Shown here: one piece after another, positions 59,705-64,000 of the stretch
Position numbering within the stretch: the stretch's first letter is position 1
How the letters are laid out: every line of letters begins with the position of its first letter
Assembly (NCBI RefSeq): GCF_900099995.1
Contig: NZ_FNCZ01000001.1
Span: 496,001-560,000, forward strand
Length of the DNA stretch: 64,000 nt
Source: Winogradskyella thalassocola
GTDB taxonomy: Bacteria > Bacteroidota > Bacteroidia > Flavobacteriales > Flavobacteriaceae
Direction of reading: 5' to 3'
Position numbers and translations under genes: made by a program
The notes under the pieces: generated by a model
The model's input: the letters and a program-made list of their open reading frames with translations, nothing else
Databases searched by the model: none
Told to the model about the DNA's origin: nothing

Positions 59705-61060
59705 TTAATAAGCTTTGTCGTCGCCTTTAATTGCGTTAATAAATGTTTGAATTATTATTTTCATGTCTAAAAGTATTGACCAGTTTTCGATATAAAAAAT
59801 ATCATATTTAACCCTACCAATAATATCTTTATCTGTTTCTACTTCACCTCTAAAACCGCTCGTTTGGGCTAAGCCAGTAATACCCGGTTTTACAAAATGC
59901 CTAACCATAAATTTATCAATCTTCTTGGCATACATCGTAGTATGACTTACCATGTGAGGCCTAGGGCCTACTACTGACATATCTCCAAAAAGCACATTAA
60001 AAAATTGAGGTAATTCATCTATACTCGTTTTTCTAATAAATTTTCCCACTTTAGTAACGCGCTGATCTCCTCTAGTTGCTTGGTATAAATGTGCATCTTT
60101 GTTTGGCATCATTGATCTAAACTTATAACAGTCGAATTCCTTATAATTAAATCCATTTCTAGACTGTTTAAAAAATATTGTCCCTTTAGATTCTATCTTT
60201 ATCAAAATAGCAATAATCGGTGTTAACCACGACAAAAGAAATACAATGACAAAACTAGAAAAGAGAATATCAAAACCGCGTTTTATAAAAGTATTTACAG
60301 AATCCTCTAGCGGAATATTTCTTAATGTAAGAATAGGAATATAGTCATAATACTCATATCGCAGTTTTTTAGAATAAATCTCTTTACTATCTGGAATAAA
60401 CTTTAATATTTTAAGGTTATTATCAGCAAAATCTACAATATCTGCAATTTGTGAGTTGCTTAACTCTGATATAGAACAATAAATTTCATCTATACCTTCT
60501 TCTAAAACATATTGAAAACAGTCTTCTAAAGAGTGCATTTTATTTTTTAAGTTAAAGGTCTTTTTATGAGAATAACCATATTCAGGATTCTTATTAAAGA
60601 AGTTATCTAAAGCTAAAGTTTTTTTATTCACACCTAAAATAACCGTCGTTCTATAGTTACCTCCAAACGAAGTTCTATATTTCTGCAACAAATAATAAAT
60701 CGTGAATTTAAAAATTATAATAGGCAGAAAACTTAATAGTGCATATTTTACAATAGGTCTTGGATATAAATGAAGTTCGTGATACAACCCCGAAAATGCA
60801 AAAATGACTAATAAAAATAAAATGAATTGCTTTACAATAAGAGATAAAATACTGATTGGTCTTGTATATCGGTATACCTCATAAAACTGTGAATAAACCG
60901 AAAGTAGAATCCAACCTATTGAAATTACAACCGAAAAAACGATTGGGTCTTTTCCTTTAAGTAAATATAACACCGCTATACCATTAATGATAATTAAATC
61001 AATAATGTAAGAGATAGGTCTTAAATACCCTGAATATCTTCCTTGTTTGAATAAACTCAA
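59705..61060 (-). CDS. Exopolysaccharide polyprenyl glycosylphosphotransferase (initiating enzyme, WcaJ-like)
   Basis: A 451-residue inner-membrane enzyme that transfers a sugar 1-phosphate to undecaprenyl phosphate and starts repeat-unit synthesis. Four N-terminal membrane helices and a CoA-binding-like domain (about 125-235) are followed by a fifth helix and the catalytic PF02397-type domain: KRGFDILFSSFVIVFL, KFRSMMPNKDAH, TSIDELPQFFNVLFGDMSVV and GPRPHMV. The start is TTG at 61060; a stop lies 6 codons upstream with no ATG between. A TAAGTTTG element is at 61102-61109. Confidence 0.92.
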   Translation of the reverse strand: MSLFKQGRYSGYLRPISYIIDLIIINGIAVLYLLKGKDPIVFSVVISIGWILLSVYSQFYEVYRYTRPISILSLIVKQFILFLLVIFAFSGLYHELHLYPRPIVKYALLSFLPIIIFKFTIYYLLQKYRTSFGGNYRTTVILGVNKKTLALDNFFNKNPEYGYSHKKTFNLKNKMHSLEDCFQYVLEEGIDEIYCSISELSNSQIADIVDFADNNLKILKFIPDSKEIYSKKLRYEYYDYIPILTLRNIPLEDSVNTFIKRGFDILFSSFVIVFLLSWLTPIIAILIKIESKGTIFFKQSRNGFNYKEFDCYKFRSMMPNKDAHLYQATRGDQRVTKVGKFIRKTSIDELPQFFNVLFGDMSVVGPRPHMVSHTTMYAKKIDKFMVRHFVKPGITGLAQTSGFRGEVETDKDIIGRVKYDIFYIENWSILLDMKIIIQTFINAIKGDDKAY

Positions 61061-61101
61061 TACTTTTCTGTGTAACTAATTTAAGGCTATTATAATGGCT
61101 A

Positions 61102-61109
61102 CAAACTTA
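61102..61109 (-). promoter_or_regulatory. -7 element before the sugar-phosphate transferase gene
   Basis: TAAGTTTG on the minus strand, 41 bases before the TTG start. Confidence 0.5.
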
Positions 61110-61154
61110 AACTTAAAGATGCAATAACCCCTAATAACTATTAAATTTAATACA

Positions 61155-61185
61155 AAAATACGGCATTGACAAAGCTGTTGCCGTA
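61155..61185 (-). terminator. Terminator after the GT4 gene
   Basis: TACGGCA (61159-61165) pairs with TGCCGTA (61179-61185), followed leftward by TTTTTG. It lies 115 bases beyond the GT4 stop. The stretch between is A-rich and shows no ORF. Confidence 0.65.
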
Positions 61186-61299
61186 ATAATAAAAAAAGAC
61201 ATAAATAAAAAAATAAAATAGAAAACTAAATAAGTAGCATTTCAACTAAAAATAAAAGAGCCAAGGGAAAAAGGAGCAGTTGAACTAGTAGAAATCTAT

Positions 61300-62412
61300 T
61301 TATTTTGCAGCTTTAAAACGGTTATATTCTTCGGTTACAAAATCGTTCATTTCTTTTTCAAATCGTTCTTTTGAAAATCGTATTGCGTTCTGCCTCACTG
61401 CTGCTGGGTGGAATTCTAATTTTTCGAAAGTAGCAATTATATCAATAATAGACTTTTCAGTTTGATGATTAAATAATAGCCCAGTTTTCCCATTTATCAC
61501 AGTTTCTTTAGAGCCACCTTTATTATAAGCTATAACGGGTGTACCACAAGCTTGTGCTTCCACCGGAATAATTCCAAAATCTTCTTCGGCTGCAAAAACG
61601 AAAGCTCTTGCTTTAGACATATAGCCTTTTAGCTTTTCCGTTTGTAAAAAACCAACAAGTTCAATGTTAGATCGAGCTATGGATTTAATTTTCTTATACT
61701 CCGGACCATCACCAGCAACAATCAATTTTTTATCTGGCATGTGATTAAATGCTCTTACAATAAGTTCTATTTTTTTGTAAGGTACCATTCTAGATGCTGT
61801 GAAATAGTAATCTTCTTTTTGTTCGACTAATTCAAAACTGTTGACATCAACTGGTGGATAAATAACCTTAGCGTCTCTATTATATATTTTTTTTATTCGG
61901 CCTTTAATATAATTTGAATTCGCAATGAAAATATCTACTCGATTAGAATTAATAACGTCCCACATTCGTATTTTATGTAATACTCTTTTAGCGTACATCC
62001 CTGATAAAAAGCCAAAATTAGACTCTTCTAAATATTGATGATATAAATCCCATGCGTAGCGCATTGGAGAATGGCAATAACATATATGTAATTGATTTTG
62101 GTTGGTCATTACTCCTTTGGCAATGGATGCTGAAGAGCTTAAAACTAAATCATACTCATTTAAATCGAACTGCTCTATAGCATAAGGGAACAACTGCAAA
62201 AATTTTCTGTGATTAGATCTAGCAGTCGGTAATGTCTGTATAAAGCTTGTGTTAACGGTTGCTCCGTTTAAAATATAATCTCTGTCTGATTCATTTAAAA
62301 AGTCCACCAAAGCATAATGCTCAAAGTCTTTCCAAATGGTATTAAAAGAGTGTATTACTTTTTCAGCACCTCCATTAACATAATACCAATCATGTATTAG
62401 TGCTTTTTTCAT
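61300..62412 (-). CDS. Glycosyltransferase family 4
   Basis: A 370-residue GT-B enzyme. HDWYYVNGGAEKVIHSFN at the start is a common GT4 opening, KVIYPPVDVNSF begins the second domain, and EEDFGIIPVEAQACGTPVIA carries the E-x7-E nucleotide-sugar motif. It should transfer a hexose (mannose- or glucose-type) to the repeat unit. It overlaps the polymerase gene upstream by 23 bases, so the two are translated together. Confidence 0.92.
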   Translation of the reverse strand: MKKALIHDWYYVNGGAEKVIHSFNTIWKDFEHYALVDFLNESDRDYILNGATVNTSFIQTLPTARSNHRKFLQLFPYAIEQFDLNEYDLVLSSSASIAKGVMTNQNQLHICYCHSPMRYAWDLYHQYLEESNFGFLSGMYAKRVLHKIRMWDVINSNRVDIFIANSNYIKGRIKKIYNRDAKVIYPPVDVNSFELVEQKEDYYFTASRMVPYKKIELIVRAFNHMPDKKLIVAGDGPEYKKIKSIARSNIELVGFLQTEKLKGYMSKARAFVFAAEEDFGIIPVEAQACGTPVIAYNKGGSKETVINGKTGLLFNHQTEKSIIDIIATFEKLEFHPAAVRQNAIRFSKERFEKEMNDFVTEEYNRFKAAK

Positions 62413-63649
62413 TTGATATCTTTAAAAAATAATAATGAGTAATTAAAACAAAAAGAAACCCTACAATAGGATAAATTCCTGCTCCTCTCATGTAATTTAA
62501 TATGGGCAAAAATACATTAATTATTGTAAGGTAAATAAGTATTGGAGAATGAATACTACTTGAAAATGATTTATCATACACATACCTTTGAAACATTCCA
62601 AAGAGAAAAAAGAAAAGTAATGTAAACCATCTAAAGTCTATATAAAGACTTCCAAATGCAGTTAAGTATACAAATTTCCTAGGTGATGGATTTACATTAT
62701 CAAATTCGGTAATAAACCCTAATTTATTGAAAAATTTACGAAAAGGATAAAATGTATACATCCCTTTGGTAACTGCTAAATCTGGCATATCAATAATATG
62801 ATTATACTCAAAAACACCATGCGTTATGTATTGGCTAGACTGCAATATAATTAATGCATAATCCTTTTGCGCAGAAGAAATGGATTCATCTTCAAAATAA
62901 TTTAAGACCTGATCATTAGGCTTTAACAGGTCATTATATTTACCATTAATAATTTCATTACGGACGTCTACTGATCCTTCTTTACTCTCTTCTCTACTAA
63001 ACAAAATTGAAGCAGAAATGACCAATAAACCTATTGCAGAAATCAACACAACACTTATACTTTTTAAGTTGATATTAGGTTTTTTATAATAAAAGATTGA
63101 GATTATTAGTATAAGAAATACTTCAAAGAATGGTTTTCTACTTCCAAATAACAGACCTTCTACTAAAGGAAAAAGTAAAAGCAACATGACGAGAATGGTA
63201 TAGAAATTAAAACGGTATTTGCTTTTTAAAGCGATAACAAATGGGAAAAAATATAGTGATTTAAAAAGGGATGCTATAACAAAAATGATGTTGCTTTTAT
63301 GACTGTGAAATGCACTTTGATTTCTGTTTGTAATAGCATCATTGGATAAGGAAATTTCTCTTAAAAAGAATAAATCAATCCATCTTAAAACAAAACAAAA
63401 TAATAAAAAAAGAGTGAGGAACTTAAAAAAGGAAGTATTGTGAGTACTTGTATTAACCGTACTTGTTTTAAATTTAAAAAGTATAAACCCCAAAACTGAA
63501 GATAAGTAGCAGCTTACAATAAAAAGTATGGTTTTAGGTTTTATGTCTTCAGTAACTTCGACTGGTAAGAAAAAAAATGTGATAAGCCACAGTAGGACCC
63601 CAAAGGCTAGGCTACCAAAAAAAAGTCGATATGTTTTTATAATCTTCAC
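62390..63649 (-). CDS. Oligosaccharide repeat-unit polymerase (Wzy-like)
   Basis: A 419-residue membrane protein with about 11 hydrophobic segments and one larger periplasmic loop (FSREESKEGSVDVRNEIING through DNVNPSPRKFVYLTAFGSLY), the usual layout of Wzy polymerases. Sequence is poorly conserved in this family, so the call rests on topology and context between glycosyltransferases. The start is GTG at 63649. It is 3 bases after the stop of the partial gene upstream. Confidence 0.75.
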   Translation of the reverse strand: MKIIKTYRLFFGSLAFGVLLWLITFFFLPVEVTEDIKPKTILFIVSCYLSSVLGFILFKFKTSTVNTSTHNTSFFKFLTLFLLFCFVLRWIDLFFLREISLSNDAITNRNQSAFHSHKSNIIFVIASLFKSLYFFPFVIALKSKYRFNFYTILVMLLLLFPLVEGLLFGSRKPFFEVFLILIISIFYYKKPNINLKSISVVLISAIGLLVISASILFSREESKEGSVDVRNEIINGKYNDLLKPNDQVLNYFEDESISSAQKDYALIILQSSQYITHGVFEYNHIIDMPDLAVTKGMYTFYPFRKFFNKLGFITEFDNVNPSPRKFVYLTAFGSLYIDFRWFTLLFFFLFGMFQRYVYDKSFSSSIHSPILIYLTIINVFLPILNYMRGAGIYPIVGFLFVLITHYYFLKISNEKSTNT

Positions 63650-63652
63650 GTA

Positions 63653-64000
63653 TTAAAAGAATAAAAAGTAGTAACCGCTTTCCAACAAAAATATAACAGT
63701 AAGTGTTAAAGCTGATTTTTTAAAATAAATATTCTTCTTAGACAATGTATAATATTGAATCATACAAGCTATATAAATAGACGTAAAATGAATATAAATT
63801 AATTCAGTAAAGGAAAATTTACCATTGAAAATATATAGCAAAAACCCTACAATACTAATCAATATTAAGAAAAATACATTATTCACCTTTGCTGAGTTTT
63901 CTCTATCAATGATATTAGAATTTAAGGCACTTGCTATCCACATAATCATTTGTGCAGAGAGTAAAAAGTAAATACTTTTATAAGTGTCAAATGTATCGTT
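63653..64000 (-). CDS. Multi-pass membrane protein, C-terminal part (5' end outside window)
   Basis: The frame is open to the window edge without a stop: 17 codons lie before the first internal ATG at 63949, giving 115 visible residues. They contain three to four hydrophobic segments (FFLILISIVGFLLYIF, FTELIYIHFTSIYIACMIQY, LTLTVIFLLESGYYFLFF). No domain can be named. The place in the polysaccharide cluster suggests a polymerase-, acyltransferase- or flippase-type membrane protein. The first ATG at 63949 should not be taken as the true start. Confidence 0.7.
   Translation of the reverse strand, partial: NDTFDTYKSIYFLLSAQMIMWIASALNSNIIDRENSAKVNNVFFLILISIVGFLLYIFNGKFSFTELIYIHFTSIYIACMIQYYTLSKKNIYFKKSALTLTVIFLLESGYYFLFF

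Overview
The window reads as chromosomal DNA of a low-GC marine-type member of the Flavobacteriaceae (Bacteroidota). The evidence is gliding and type IX secretion genes (gldH, sprE), three proteins with C-terminal type IX sorting domains, the Bacteroidota promoter element TAnnTTTG in front of many genes, the almost complete absence of Shine-Dalgarno sequences, and several families known mainly from this group (DUF4292, DUF5687, DUF6427, HU-SPOR). I see no tRNA, rRNA, prophage, insertion sequence or CRISPR array. Both outer genes are cut by the window edges.

Layout. 1-9.4 kb: end of a peptide-type ABC ATPase gene; scoAB (ketone-body CoA transfer); ricT-gldH-PBP1A; a secreted M23 peptidase; trhO (tRNA U34 hydroxylation). 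9.4-13.7 kb: an unannotated small RNA locus, then a TonB-dependent receptor with a DUF4374-type surface lipoprotein, probably for iron or siderophore uptake. 13.8-17.7 kb: recA, then a lipoprotein / ECF sigma factor / membrane-anchored beta-barrel operon. 17.7-29.5 kb: plsC-like acyltransferase, trpS, two very large paralogous type IX secreted proteins, dprA, an HU-SPOR membrane protein and an acyl-CoA thioesterase. 29.5-36.4 kb: a leftward envelope cluster (flippase, dut, nucleotidyltransferase, monooxygenase-like, TPR, DUF4292, EnvC-like). 37.3-46.3 kb: the ATP synthase operon atpB-E-F-H-A-G without atpD/atpC, preceded by sprE, a bactofilin, atpZ and a small membrane protein. 46.4-51.3 kb: a PadR regulator, three paralogous HAAS-like membrane proteins and an ABC exporter. 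51.4-57.6 kb: a PaaE-like reductase, a GT9 glycosyltransferase, DUF4254, upp, DUF6427, DUF6341-like and purD. 57.6-64 kb: a polysaccharide cluster (PaaK/CapK-like ligase, GT2, initiating sugar-phosphate transferase, GT4, Wzy-like polymerase).

The most interesting signal is regulatory. The ECF sigma operon is preceded by GACGCAACCCTTTT-N8-TGCATCTA. The only other copy I found, with identical spacing, lies on the minus strand at 9642-9671, in the gap between trhO and the TonB receptor. About 200 bases downstream of that copy, in its reading direction, is a strong intrinsic terminator (9428-9461) that serves no annotated gene. Between them are two more hairpins and no convincing ORF. I infer a small RNA of about 210 nt in the regulon of this ECF factor. 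The second system worth attention is the PadR / triple HAAS / ABC exporter operon with its TTATGTAT operator. A third theme is at least three families of short palindromes scattered between genes, including one composite element. All functional calls come from reading the sequence by eye; no database search was run.
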